From positions 1,859,767 to 1,923,766 of the forward strand of contig NZ_CP022161.1 in the NCBI RefSeq assembly GCF_002214185.1: DNA of 64,000 nt, given 5' to 3'. The notes below the pieces were generated by a model that was not told the origin of the DNA, did not search any database, and saw nothing but the letters and a program-made list of their open reading frames with translations. Positions within the stretch are counted from its first letter, which is position 1. Each line of letters begins with the position of its first letter. Source of the DNA: Streptomyces capitiformicae (GTDB lineage: Bacteria > Actinomycetota > Actinomycetes > Streptomycetales > Streptomycetaceae). Positions 26,901-35,255 of the stretch are shown in pieces. The translations under genes were made by a program, and so were the position numbers.

Positions 26901-28372
26901 CTGAAGACCAGTGCGTCGAGCGCGTCGGAGACGCCGTCGGCGACCGCGAACAGGTGCAGACCCGACTCGGTGCGCAACCGCTCCTTGAGGACGCTGCGCT
27001 GCGGGGCCGGCGGCTTGCCGGTCAGGATCAGGTAGGAGACGGCGCCCAGGCCGAAGATGTCCAGGTCCCCGGGATCCGGGAAGGGCTGGTCCGTCTCGGG
27101 GGCGAGGTAGACATGGGCCGCGTCCTCGATCAGCGCAGCGTCCAGCGCGGAGCCGCCGATGGACCGGAAGAAGGTGGCGTTGCTGTCGAAGTCGCGGGCC
27201 GCGGTCTGCCAGTCGGTGATGCGCAGCTCGGGGTGCGCCCCCTCGCCCCGGAAGGACACGTAGACGGAACGCGCCGCCAGCGCGCGGTGGTACAGGGAGC
27301 GGCTGTGGGCGTACCGGACGGCCTCCGCGAGCTGGCGTACGAGGTCCAGGCGGGTCTCGGGGGTGAGCTTGCCGCCGTAGGTGTCCAGGTACTGGTCCAG
27401 GCGCAGGTCGGTGTGGCGGTGGCGGAAGAGGATCGCCGGCCCGCCCTCGTGGTCCCGCAGCTCCATGGCGTCGGCGATGCCGCGGTGCGTGATGCCCTGG
27501 AGGACCTGGTACTCGCGGCGTGCCGCACGCTGCGTCTTCTTGCGGTCCGCTTCCGTCGCGCCCTGGCTGACCAGGTAGATGCGCACCCGGCCCTCTTCCT
27601 GGGCGAGACCGTCGTCCCGCTTGGCGAGGCGGTCCTCCCAGGACGCGCCCGCGTCGAGGGGATGCGGCTCCATCTTCCAGGCGTCGCCGAAGCGCAGATG
27701 ACCGGTGGACTGCCGGATCCCGATGGCCTTGAGCAGCTGCGGCAGCCGGTGCCGGGAGAACTCCTCCGTGACACGCCGCTCGGGACGCTCTGGGGGCAGT
27801 CCGAGAAAGTCCTGCCAGATGCGGTTCAGACCGCTCGCTCCGTCGTCGCGCCCGTACACGCGGATGCGCTGGACATCGTCGAGGTGGCTGTCGAGGTCGG
27901 GAGCCGACAGGAAGACGGCCGGTTCGATACGTGGAACCATGCGGTCGCTCTGATAGAGCTTGCGGGCGGCCCACTGGAGCTGGCTGCGCAGTTCCTTGGA
28001 CTTGAGGTCGTTGAAGTGGAGCGGGTTGTTGAGGGTGCGGGTGCGGTCCTTCCCGCGGAAGTTCCAGGTCGAACCGGTGTTGTGGAGCTCACCGGGATGA
28101 CTTTTGATCTCGACGAGGAAGAGGCCGGCGGGAACCGCGATCAGCAGATCGCATTCGTTGACCCGACCCGACTGGGCGGTGAAGGAGAAGGTCGCCCAGG
28201 CACGGTACGGCTCGGCGGCCGGCATGAGACGCCTGACATGATCCAGCGCGTCCTGTTCCCAGGAGTAGGGAGAGGGACGCTCCTGGAACCACTGCTGGGC
28301 GGGCTTGACCGGCCCCGGCTTGGGCACGGCCGGACCGGGTGTCCGCCGCGGGTCCCCTCCCGTTGCTGCCAC
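23963..28372 (-). CDS. pglW: BREX-2 serine/threonine kinase PglW with NERD domain
   Basis: About 1469 residues. An N-terminal NERD (nuclease-related, PD-(D/E)xK-like) domain has VNECDLLI and FLVEIK at residues 71-90. A degenerate kinase-like region follows (YHRALAARSVYVS near 357). A second, apparently active kinase has GVRHRDIKPDN near 665 and LFDFS in place of LFDFG. The C-terminal ~600 residues contain helix-hairpin-helix and sigma-like helical segments. PglW of S. coelicolor is a kinase that autophosphorylates. The GTG at 28372 is chosen for its strong GAGGAGG. ATG at 28438 and an upstream in-frame start at 28579 lack ribosome-binding sites. Confidence 0.93.
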   Translation of the reverse strand: MAATGGDPRRTPGPAVPKPGPVKPAQQWFQERPSPYSWEQDALDHVRRLMPAAEPYRAWATFSFTAQSGRVNECDLLIAVPAGLFLVEIKSHPGELHNTGSTWNFRGKDRTRTLNNPLHFNDLKSKELRSQLQWAARKLYQSDRMVPRIEPAVFLSAPDLDSHLDDVQRIRVYGRDDGASGLNRIWQDFLGLPPERPERRVTEEFSRHRLPQLLKAIGIRQSTGHLRFGDAWKMEPHPLDAGASWEDRLAKRDDGLAQEEGRVRIYLVSQGATEADRKKTQRAARREYQVLQGITHRGIADAMELRDHEGGPAILFRHRHTDLRLDQYLDTYGGKLTPETRLDLVRQLAEAVRYAHSRSLYHRALAARSVYVSFRGEGAHPELRITDWQTAARDFDSNATFFRSIGGSALDAALIEDAAHVYLAPETDQPFPDPGDLDIFGLGAVSYLILTGKPPAPQRSVLKERLRTESGLHLFAVADGVSDALDALVFRATRADVNDRLSSAEEFLDLLDEAERAGAAPDSAAAPTVDPLEALPGQALDEEWSVRRVLGTGATARALLVERAVEDDDGTIRVEERVFKVALDEQKADRLRAEERALKLVGGGAVVQLRGDGLREIGSRTVLQLEYAGEQSLGARLRGKGQLSYDELERFGEDLFLALDQLAAHGVRHRDIKPDNLGIQRRKDFTWQLKLFDFSLTDASDRDVKAGTRGYLDPFLGSVRRPHFDDHAERYAAAVTLHEMASGERPLWGDGRIDPSTNESAELYIAGELFYRPLQPGLTAFFRRALHRDIEHRFDTLRQMKDAWQKVFRDADTDRPPTTPSTVGTEAEDTEQARDRAALAAEARTELELAGLSPRAVTVAAGLGATTVGQLLDVQPSVISKARGAGPLVRKELNRRRNQWVAALRGKAAVPAARKAASPEKDEEAQAGVTGILSIDDMVDLLTPPPGRKGSHRTDVVRLTLGLPPEDGGLSPLGPWPVQARIAEHLGIKQPPVSRHHRTEIKRWAEAGWLQAVCTELVEIVTNFGRVMTASQAAQELRALHGAQDDTVDRVLARSLAVVRAAVEAETREEEGHEPRLAVHRRGDTVLLASESLPGTDDPNPRELADYAAELGACAEKLAGREPLPGRAEVVRELRAVPVPEGFAPLADTRLVQLAAAVASAVVRHTPRLELYRRDLSLERALRISQAGAGVRPDRGITATELVARVRARFPDLDLLADGREPTPVVLEDALQTARFDLRHDDEAGRFLPPLPRSTGPWSSTGSATSMLPPVRSVVRREPEDPHGGLREQLSESVRRGGFLALTVKAARLQGTAKMIAARFPVVPVDLGALFLREFRRLVEEKGQDWRTVLRADAASAPGRVKPGLATFVRVVWQRVADDLATRSAEPRTVLFLHDAGLIARYWDEGGRAFLVTLQAAARRPSEGPHGLWLLCPMESRTQDPHLDGQTVQALRNDGEVAYLAGGFLKQPA

Positions 28373-29116
28373 TGCGTCGGCCTCCTCACCGAGTCGTCCC
28401 TCAGGATCCGACAAATCCCTGGTGGAGCCTACCGCCATGCACTGACAGCACGGTTTCCCGTGAGGCCGGCCATGCAACGGAGAGGTAGCGCACGGGACCC
28501 TTCGAACGCGGGCTCTGCTTTGATCTTCTGCCACGAGCTCCGCGGTCGCCCGTCCCCGGCGACCGGCGGCAACCAGCACATAGCTGGTGCCCCGCGAGGA
28601 ACTTACTAGGACATAAGCGGCAACTCGACCAGATCAAACGCCCTCTCAGAGCCCGCATGTTCGCCGCCTGGGGCGTCGCCCTCGGCTACTTGTCACTTCG
28701 TGGCAGACCCCTATGGCCTACTGGCCCCCCGGGCGCGGGTATTCCTCGCGGTGAGGGATGTCCGCGCACGCGAGGCGGGAGGGGCAGGGCGGACCACTCC
28801 CGCGGGTGGGAGCGGGTGAAGGCTGCGAAGTGCCGTGCTGTAGGGGTGAGTTAGGAGAGTTGCCTGCCTCGTGATGTGGGGTAGCTTCGGGCGACAGGAC
28901 TGTGCCGGCATCTGGGCGCGTTCTGTATCCGCCCTGTGCCCAGCGGTGACTTCCCCAGCGTGCCGCCGCCGACCGACCCGCTCAAAGCCTGGCTGGTAGG
29001 CGACCTTCCCGCACCTGATTACTCGTCAGAACATGCGTCAAACATGCGCCGCATGCGTCAAGATATCGCCCGTAGCGCCCACAACGCACATCACACACAT
29101 CACCCAAAACAGCTGG
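28373..29116. other. Gene-poor junction between the BREX island and the core
   Basis: About 740 bp without a convincing gene. The open frames here have no ribosome-binding site and no recognisable protein. At 29033-29060 there are two copies of ATGCGTCA spaced 20 bp apart, with a CATGCG/CGCATG inverted repeat between them. The 28950-29110 stretch is locally richer in A+T. It probably holds the pglW promoter (right of 28372) and the trailer of the rRNA methyltransferase gene. No integrase, tRNA or att-like core is seen. Confidence 0.5.
28381..28387 (-). promoter_or_regulatory. Ribosome-binding site that fixes the pglW start
   Basis: GAGGAGG on the minus strand, 8 nt before GTG 28372. No comparable site precedes the longer in-frame starts. 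Confidence 0.7.
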
Positions 29117-30445
29117 TCAGGAGCCCTTTCCGGCAGGCTCAAGAATCGCCACGCACTCCACGTGCGACGTCATCGGAAACAGATCGAACGCCCGCAGCGT
29201 CCGCACCCGGTACCCGCCCTCCCGGAAGTACCCGAGGTCCCGCGCCAGTGCCGCCGGGTCGCAGGCCACGTAGGCGATACGGCGTGCTCCCAGTGACGAC
29301 AGGTGCTGAACGGTCTTCCGGCCGGCCCCCGCCCGGGGCGGGTCGAGGACGATGAGGTCGACCTCGGTGATGCCGGTGCGCGGGAGGACGGCTTCGACCT
29401 TGCCCTGTTCGATGCGTACGCGGTCGAAGTCGGCGAGGTTGTGGCGGGCGTCCTCGACCGCCCGTTTTCCGGACTCGATGCCGAGGACGGCACCCTTGTC
29501 GCCGACGCGGTCGGCGAGGGCGCCGGCGAAGAGGCCGACGCCGCAGTAGAGGTCGAGCGCGGTGTCGCCCTTGCGCGGCAGCAGGCCCTGCATGACGGCC
29601 CTGACGAGGGTGTCGGCGGCCTTGGGGTGGATCTGCCAGAAGCCGCCGTTGCCGACGCGGTACGTACGGTCGTCGGCGCGTTCGCGGACGAAGGGGCGAC
29701 CGTGGACGCGGTGGACCCCGCCGTCCTTCTCCCCCACCCGCATCACGCTCACCGGCTTGTCCAGTTCCACGATCGGCAGGCGTGCGCCCGGCCTCGGCGT
29801 CAGGATCACCTGACGGTCCTGCGAACCCGTCGCGGCGATCGCGTCGATGGCCGCCATGCCCGTCCAGTCGCGCTTCTCGATGCCCAGTTCGGACACGCCC
29901 GGCGCCGCGATCATGCAGTGGTCGATGGGCTGGACCTCGTGCGAGCGGTGGCGGCGCAGCCCGGCCCGGCCCGAGGCGTCCACCGCGTACTGCACGCGCG
30001 TACGCCACGCCGGAACCTCGCCCGCCGGAAGCTTGTCGCCCTCGGCCGGCATCACCGTGCCGTCCCAGCCCGCCTCCTCGGGCGTGAGGCCCGCCAGGTG
30101 TTGCAACTGCTCGGCGATGACCTCGCCCTTGAAACGGCGCTGGGCGCCCGGCTTGGCGTGCTGCCAGTCGCAGCCACCGCAGCGCCCGGGACCGGCGTAC
30201 GGGCAGGGCGCCTCGACGCGGTCCTTGGAGGCCACCAGCACCGACACCGCGTCCGCCCGCAGGAAGCGCGCCCCCTCCTCGCCCTCCGTCACCCGCGCCA
30301 CGACCCGCTCACCGGGCAGCGCGTGCCGTACGAACAGGACCTGGCCCTCGGACGTACGGGCGATGCAGTGGCCACCATGGGCGACGGAGCCGATCTCGAC
30401 CTCGTACTCCTCCCCCACCAGCGATTTCTTCGGTTCTGCCTGCAT
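29117..30445 (-). CDS. TRAM-domain class I RNA (uracil-5) methyltransferase
   Basis: A 442-residue RumA/TrmA-family enzyme that methylates uridine in RNA using AdoMet. It has an N-terminal TRAM domain (residues ~10-65) and an iron-sulfur-type cysteine cluster CPYAGPGRCGGC. AdoMet motif I is LDLYCGVGLFAGAL and the catalytic cysteine is in YVACDPAALARD. The ATG at 30445 has GGAG 10 nt upstream. It follows the KimA-like gene on the same strand, separated by a terminator. The same gene order (methyltransferase, permease, two TrkA) is known in mycobacteria, so this marks the start of conserved core. Confidence 0.9.
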   Translation of the reverse strand: MQAEPKKSLVGEEYEVEIGSVAHGGHCIARTSEGQVLFVRHALPGERVVARVTEGEEGARFLRADAVSVLVASKDRVEAPCPYAGPGRCGGCDWQHAKPGAQRRFKGEVIAEQLQHLAGLTPEEAGWDGTVMPAEGDKLPAGEVPAWRTRVQYAVDASGRAGLRRHRSHEVQPIDHCMIAAPGVSELGIEKRDWTGMAAIDAIAATGSQDRQVILTPRPGARLPIVELDKPVSVMRVGEKDGGVHRVHGRPFVRERADDRTYRVGNGGFWQIHPKAADTLVRAVMQGLLPRKGDTALDLYCGVGLFAGALADRVGDKGAVLGIESGKRAVEDARHNLADFDRVRIEQGKVEAVLPRTGITEVDLIVLDPPRAGAGRKTVQHLSSLGARRIAYVACDPAALARDLGYFREGGYRVRTLRAFDLFPMTSHVECVAILEPAGKGS

Positions 30446-30475
30446 GGCGGGGTGACTCCACAACATCGAATAGAG

Positions 30476-30524
30476 AACGGCCGGACAACAGCCCACCAGT
30501 CTACGTGGGTGCCGTCCGGCCGTT
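30476..30524 (-). terminator. Terminator after the KimA-like gene
   Basis: Long stem AACGGCCGGAC / GTCCGGCCGTT enclosing a second CCCAC/GTGGG stem, just past the permease stop at 30536. Confidence 0.7.
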
Positions 30525-30535
30525 GACCACAAGCG

Positions 30536-32611
30536 TCAGCTCTTGTCGGGCGAGGACTCCGTCGTCGACACCTTGGTCGACACCTTGGGCCGCTCGTCCG
30601 CCGGACCACGCCGTACCGAACCCGGCGCGTTCCACTCCTGACGCTTGCGCGCCCGTCGCTTGGCGACCTCGGAGGACTCCAGCTGGTAGGGGACGGAGGT
30701 CACCATGACGCCCGGCGTGAAGAGCAGCCTGCCTTTGAGCCGGAGTGCGCTCTGGTTGTGCAGCAGGTGCTCGTACCAGTGGCCGACCACGTACTCGGGG
30801 ATGATGACCGACACCGCGTCGCGCGGGGACTCCTTGCGCAGGCCCTTGACGTACTCGATCACCGGCCGCGTCACCTCGCGGTACGGCGAGTCGAGGACCT
30901 TCAGCGGTACGTCGATGCCGCGCCGGTTCCACTCCTCCTGGAGTGCCTTGGTCTCCGCCGGGTCGACGTTGACGCTGAGCGCCTCGAGGGTGTGCGAGCG
31001 CAGCAGCTTGGCGTAGGCGAGGGCGCGCAGCGTGGGGCGGTGGATCTTCGAGATCAGCACCACGGAGTGGACACGGGAGGGGCGCACGACGTCGTCGCTG
31101 GGCCCCTCCGGTGCCGCGATCTCCTCGGCGACCCGGTCGTAGTGCTTACGGATCGCCGTCATCGTCGCGTAGAAGATCACCATGCCGAGCAGGGCCACCC
31201 AGGCACCGTGCGTGAACTTGGTGACCAGGACGACGACCAGCACCAGGCCCGTGAAGAAGGCGCCGAAGGTGTTGATCGCGCGGGAGCGGATCATGTGGCG
31301 CCGCTTGGCCGGGTCCTTCTCGGTGCGCAGATACCGGTTCCAGTGCCGGACCATGCCGGTCTGGCTGAGGGTGAAGGAGACGAACACACCCACGATGTAC
31401 AGCTGGATCAGACGGGTCGAGTCGGCGCCGTAGATCCACACCAGGAGTCCGGCGGCGCCCGCGAGCAGGACGATGCCGTTGGAGAAGGCGAGGCGGTCGC
31501 CGCGGGTGTGCAGCTGGCGCGGGAGGTAGCGGTCCTGGGCGAGGATCGAGCCGAGCAGCGGGAAGCCGTTGTACGCGGTGTTCGCGGCCAGGAAGAGGAC
31601 CAGAGCGGTGGCGGCGGCCAGCAGGATGAAGAAGAACGTATTGTCGCCGAAGACGGCGGCCGCGACCTGCGAGATCACCGGGTCCTGGACGTAGGAGTCA
31701 CCGACCGGGGAGCCGTCGCGCAGCAGGTCGTGCGCGGGGTTCTCGGCCATCCGTACGTCGGTGGCCATGGCGAGGCCGATGATGCCGCAGAACATGGTGA
31801 CCGCGAAGAAGCCCATGAGGGCCAGTGTGGTGGCCGCGTTCTTCGACTTGGGCTTGCGGAACGCCGGTACGCCGTTGGAGATCGCCTCGACGCCGGTGAG
31901 CGCGGCACAGCCTGAGGAGAAGGCGCGCAGCATCAGGAAGACGAGGGCGAAGCCGGCGAGGCCCTGGTGCTCGGCCTTGATCTCCAGATCGGCGGTGGGC
32001 GCCCGCATGGTCTCGTCGAGGACGAGCCCGCGGAACGCGCCCCAGGCGATCATCGCGAAGACGCCGACGACGAAGACGTACGTCGGGATCGCGAAGAGCT
32101 TCCCGGACTCCTTCACGCCGCGCAGGTTCATCAGCGTGAGCAGCACGATGATGCCGACCGCGCACAACACCTTGTTCTCGACGAAGAAGGGGATGGCCGA
32201 GCCGAGGTTCTCCACGCCGGAGGAGATCGACACGGCGACGGTGAGGACGTAGTCGACGAGGAGCGCGCTGGCGACGGTCAGACCGGCCTTGGGGCCGAGG
32301 TTGGTGTTCGCCACCTCGTAGTCGCCGCCGCCGCTCGGGTACGCATGCACGTTCTGCCGGTACGACGCCACCACGGTGAACATCAGCACGACGACCGCGA
32401 TGGCGATCCAGGGACTGAAGTGGTAGGCCGACACGCCCGCGATGGAGAGGACCAGCAGTACCTCGCCCGGTGCGTACGCCACGGAGGAGAGCGGGTCGGA
32501 GGCGAAGACGGGGAGTGCGATGCGCTTCGGCAGGAGCGTTTCGCCCAGCCGGTCGCTGCGCAGCGCCCGGCCGATCAGAATCCGTTTGGGCACGTCGGTC
32601 AGTTTGGACAC
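30536..32611 (-). CDS. KimA-like APC-superfamily potassium importer
   Basis: A 691-residue membrane protein with about 12 transmembrane helices and a ~200-residue cytoplasmic C-terminal domain. It matches Bacillus subtilis KimA (YdaO) in signature stretches: SYRQNVHAYPSGGGDYEV, LLVDYVLTVAVSISSG, SGCAALTGVEAISNGVPAF and FTLSQTGMVRHW. KimA is a high-affinity K+ importer controlled by c-di-AMP. The GTG at 32611 gives the conserved N-terminus VSKLTDVPKRILIG, though no strong ribosome-binding site precedes it. It is divergent from two TrkA genes, which supports a potassium role. The C-terminus contains a short KVST duplication from a 12-bp tandem repeat. Confidence 0.85.
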   Translation of the reverse strand: MSKLTDVPKRILIGRALRSDRLGETLLPKRIALPVFASDPLSSVAYAPGEVLLVLSIAGVSAYHFSPWIAIAVVVLMFTVVASYRQNVHAYPSGGGDYEVANTNLGPKAGLTVASALLVDYVLTVAVSISSGVENLGSAIPFFVENKVLCAVGIIVLLTLMNLRGVKESGKLFAIPTYVFVVGVFAMIAWGAFRGLVLDETMRAPTADLEIKAEHQGLAGFALVFLMLRAFSSGCAALTGVEAISNGVPAFRKPKSKNAATTLALMGFFAVTMFCGIIGLAMATDVRMAENPAHDLLRDGSPVGDSYVQDPVISQVAAAVFGDNTFFFILLAAATALVLFLAANTAYNGFPLLGSILAQDRYLPRQLHTRGDRLAFSNGIVLLAGAAGLLVWIYGADSTRLIQLYIVGVFVSFTLSQTGMVRHWNRYLRTEKDPAKRRHMIRSRAINTFGAFFTGLVLVVVLVTKFTHGAWVALLGMVIFYATMTAIRKHYDRVAEEIAAPEGPSDDVVRPSRVHSVVLISKIHRPTLRALAYAKLLRSHTLEALSVNVDPAETKALQEEWNRRGIDVPLKVLDSPYREVTRPVIEYVKGLRKESPRDAVSVIIPEYVVGHWYEHLLHNQSALRLKGRLLFTPGVMVTSVPYQLESSEVAKRRARKRQEWNAPGSVRRGPADERPKVSTKVSTTESSPDKS

Positions 32612-32811
32612 GGAGAGGATCGTAAGCGCCCTGAGTGGTTCTGGGCACATCCGGGTGAAATCCCGGCGGGCCCCAGGGTGAAATCTGTGCGGCCCCCACT
32701 GCGAAGTGCGCCACGTCACGCATCCTCCGGCCTAATGGACGGCGTCCTCATGTCTATATGACGAATCCCGTCCCTTCGGACGAATCCCGTCCCCTCGCCC
32801 TTGGAGGCCCC

Positions 32812-32922
32812 ATGCAGGCCGCGACCGCGGAGCTGATCGGCGCCCTGGTGTCACTTGTGGGCCTCGGTGTCCTGACGATGATCAGCGTCCGCCGGATCAG
32901 CCGACGACGGCCCATGATGTGA
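32812..32922 (+). CDS. Candidate 36-residue single-span membrane peptide
   Basis: The ATG at 32812 with GGAGG 4 nt upstream opens a short frame ending in TGA. The peptide has one hydrophobic segment (LIGALVSLVGLGVLTMISV) followed by a basic tail RRISRRRPMM, a typical positive-inside small membrane protein. An in-frame ATG at 32758 would add 18 residues. It sits between the divergent KimA-like and TrkA genes and could associate with either. Too short to be sure it is translated. Confidence 0.45.
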   Translation: MQAATAELIGALVSLVGLGVLTMISVRRISRRRPMM

Positions 32923-33065
32923 CCCGGACGTGCATGGGGGTGCCCTGGACAGACCGCGCGTGTGTAGCTTGGGCGGCGGTCTGAGACCCTGTTTTTCGAC
33001 GACTTGACGCTTCGGCGCTTTGGCGTTTCGGCTGAACAACAGCTATCGACACCGGAAGGACGGTC

Positions 33066-33737
33066 GTGCACATCGTCATCATGGGCTGCGGGCGAGTGGG
33101 ATCCACCCTCGCCCAGACCCTGGAGCAACAGGGGCACACGGTCGCCGTGATCGACCAGGACCCCACGGCCTTCCGTCGTCTGGGCTCGGGATTCGGCGGC
33201 CGTCGCGTCACCGGCGTCGGCTTCGACCGCGACACGCTGCGCGAGGCGGGCATCGAGGAGGCGGGCGCGTTCGCCGCCGTCTCCAGTGGTGACAACTCGA
33301 ACATCATCGCCGCCCGCGTCGCCCGCGAGATGTTCGGCATCGAGAACGTGGCGGCGAGGATCTACGACCCCCGCCGCGCCGAGGTCTACCAGCGTCTGGG
33401 CATCCCCACGGTCGCCACGGTCCGCTGGACCGCCGACCAGATGCTCCGCCGGCTGCTGCCCTCCGGGAGCGAGCCGCTGTGGCGCGACCCCACCGGCGGC
33501 GTCCAGCTCGCCGAGGTGCACGCGTCCTCGGCCTGGGTGGGCCACAAGATCAGCAAGTTGCAGGAGGAGACCGGCGTCCGCGTCGCCTTCCTCACCCGTC
33601 TGGGCGAGGCCATGCTGCCCTCCTCCCAGACGGTGCTCCAGGAGGGCGACCTGGTGCACGTGATGATGCGTACGGACGACGTGGAGAAGGTCGAGGCCTC
33701 CTTCGCCGAGGGCCCCGACGAGGAGGGCGGTCACTGA
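33066..33737 (+). CDS. TrkA-type K+ regulatory protein (first copy)
   Basis: A 223-residue cytoplasmic RCK-type regulator with a TrkA-N Rossmann domain (MGCGRVGSTLA, then VIDQDP) and a TrkA-C domain (about 140-215). It corresponds to CeoB of mycobacteria. The GTG start has GGAAGGA 5 nt upstream. The stop overlaps the second TrkA ATG (TGATG). TrkA proteins bind nucleotide and gate a membrane K+ transporter. No TrkH/TrkG gene is nearby, but the KimA-like importer is adjacent and divergent. Confidence 0.92.
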   Translation: MHIVIMGCGRVGSTLAQTLEQQGHTVAVIDQDPTAFRRLGSGFGGRRVTGVGFDRDTLREAGIEEAGAFAAVSSGDNSNIIAARVAREMFGIENVAARIYDPRRAEVYQRLGIPTVATVRWTADQMLRRLLPSGSEPLWRDPTGGVQLAEVHASSAWVGHKISKLQEETGVRVAFLTRLGEAMLPSSQTVLQEGDLVHVMMRTDDVEKVEASFAEGPDEEGGH

Positions 33738-34414
33738 TGAGGGTCGCCATCGCCGGAGCCGGCGCGGTCGGTCGCTCGATCGCGGGCGAACTGCTGGAGA
33801 ACGGCCACGAGGTCCTTCTCGTCGACAAGGCGCCGACCGCCATCTCGGTCGAGCGCGTCCCCCAGGCGGAGTGGCTGCTGGCCGACGCCTGCGAGATCAC
33901 CTCGCTGGACGAGGCCGCGCTGCAGCGCTGCAACGTGGTGATCGCCGCGACCGGCGACGACAAGGTCAACCTGGTCGTATCGCTGCTCGCGAAGACGGAG
34001 TACGGCGTCCCGCGCGTCGTCGCCCGCGTCAACAACCCCAAGAACGAGTGGCTGTTCAACGAGTCCTGGGGTGTGGACGTCGCCGTATCGACCCCCCGCC
34101 TGATGTCGGCCCTGGTGGAAGAGGCCGTGAGCGTCGGTGACCTGGTCCGGCTCCTCCGCTTCAGCCACGGCGACGCGAACCTGGTGGAGCTGACCCTGCC
34201 CCCGGAGTCGGCGCTGGCCGGCACCCAGGTCGGCGAGGTGGAGTGGCCGGAGGACACGTCCCTGGTCACCATCATCCGGGGTACCCGCGTCCTCACCCCC
34301 ACCCCGGACGACTCCCTGGAAGCGGGCGACGAGCTGCTGTTCGTGGCCGCGCAGGCCCGAGAGGAACAGCTGGAGGACCTGCTGTCGGTGCGACGCGAGG
34401 ACGCGACGAGCTGA
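33737..34414 (+). CDS. TrkA-type K+ regulatory protein (second copy)
   Basis: A 225-residue paralogue of the preceding protein (CeoC-like): Rossmann motif IAGAGAVGRSIAG, VLLVDKAP, then ARVNNPKNEWLF and a TrkA-C domain from about 140. Translationally coupled to the first copy. Two tandem single TrkA-N/TrkA-C proteins probably form a hetero-assembly. Confidence 0.92.
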   Translation: MRVAIAGAGAVGRSIAGELLENGHEVLLVDKAPTAISVERVPQAEWLLADACEITSLDEAALQRCNVVIAATGDDKVNLVVSLLAKTEYGVPRVVARVNNPKNEWLFNESWGVDVAVSTPRLMSALVEEAVSVGDLVRLLRFSHGDANLVELTLPPESALAGTQVGEVEWPEDTSLVTIIRGTRVLTPTPDDSLEAGDELLFVAAQAREEQLEDLLSVRREDATS

Positions 34415-34434
34415 CGCGGGAGAGCGACATACGA

Positions 34435-34466
34435 CAGGGGCGCCCGGAGATCTCCGGGCGCCCCTG
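34435..34466. terminator. Bidirectional terminator between trkA genes and DUF3159
   Basis: A perfect 16-bp inverted repeat CAGGGGCGCCCGGAGA / TCTCCGGGCGCCCCTG with no spacer, followed by AAAA, between the convergent genes. Confidence 0.9.
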
Positions 34467-34484
34467 AAAATCGCGGGGCGAAAC

Positions 34485-35252
34485 TCACTCCCCGGCGGCA
34501 GCCGCCCGCTCCGCGGCCTTCCGCTCCTTCTCCGCCCGCTCCTCGGCCTCCATCTCCGCGAAGACATCGATCGGCGCCGGCGCCTTCGCCAGGAAGACCC
34601 ACGTCAACCACACCGCGAGCAGGAACGGCGGAATCTTCAGCGCGACGAGCACCCAGCCGAGCTGCTCGGTGTCGGCCCACCAGTACAGCGGGAAGAGGAT
34701 CGCGCACTTGGTGAGCAGAATCAGCCCCCAGGCGTAACTCGCCTTCGCGTACGCCTTCTTGCGACCCGGGTTACGGGTGCGCCAGGAGAGGTTCTCCTTG
34801 AAGACCGGGCCGAGCATCAGCCCGATCAGCGGCACTCCCGCGACCGTCGTGATGATGTACGCGAGCCCGAGGCCCAGCGTGTACAGCATGCCCGGCAGAT
34901 AGAAGTCCTTCGCGTTGCCCGTCATCATCGCGAAGACCACACCGAAGGCGACCCCGAAGACACCGCTGAAGGCGTGCTTGACGGTGTCCTTCATGACGAG
35001 CCGCACCACGACCAGCAGGATGGAGACGCCGAGGGCCGCGATGGCCGCCGAGTGCAGATCCTTGTTGATCGTGTAGATCGTGACGAAGAGCAGACCCGGC
35101 AGCACGGTCTCGACCATGCCGCGCAAGCCACCGAACGCCTCGAACAGGGCCGCCTCGGTCACCGCCTTGGAGTCGTGCGGACCGTCCTGGACACCCTGGG
35201 CGTCCTGGACGTCGCGCTGGGCGTCTTCCGTCGGCTTGTCGAGCGACGTCAC
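34485..35252 (-). CDS. DUF3159 membrane protein
   Basis: A 255-residue polytopic membrane protein with about five to six hydrophobic spans between residues 45 and 225, and a lysine/glutamate-rich, coiled C-terminal tail. It carries the GLRGMVETVLPGLLFV signature of DUF3159. The GTG start lies 3 nt after the stop of the upstream OB-fold gene, so the two are co-transcribed. The pair is conserved next to trkA genes in actinobacteria. Function unknown. Confidence 0.88.
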   Translation of the reverse strand: MTSLDKPTEDAQRDVQDAQGVQDGPHDSKAVTEAALFEAFGGLRGMVETVLPGLLFVTIYTINKDLHSAAIAALGVSILLVVVRLVMKDTVKHAFSGVFGVAFGVVFAMMTGNAKDFYLPGMLYTLGLGLAYIITTVAGVPLIGLMLGPVFKENLSWRTRNPGRKKAYAKASYAWGLILLTKCAILFPLYWWADTEQLGWVLVALKIPPFLLAVWLTWVFLAKAPAPIDVFAEMEAEERAEKERKAAERAAAAGE

Positions 35253-35255
35253 CGG

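Noticed and set aside
23555..28609. Very long open frame antisense to pglW
   Set aside because: It is a mirror of PglW codons, with no domain and no ribosome-binding site.
1..29116. Prophage or integrative element boundary genes
   Set aside because: No integrase, recombinase, transposase, tRNA or obvious att duplication was found in or at the edge of the island.
32612..33065. c-di-AMP riboswitch expected before the KimA-like gene
   Set aside because: The leader shows only two GGGTGAAATC repeats and none of the other ydaO blocks, so no riboswitch is claimed here.
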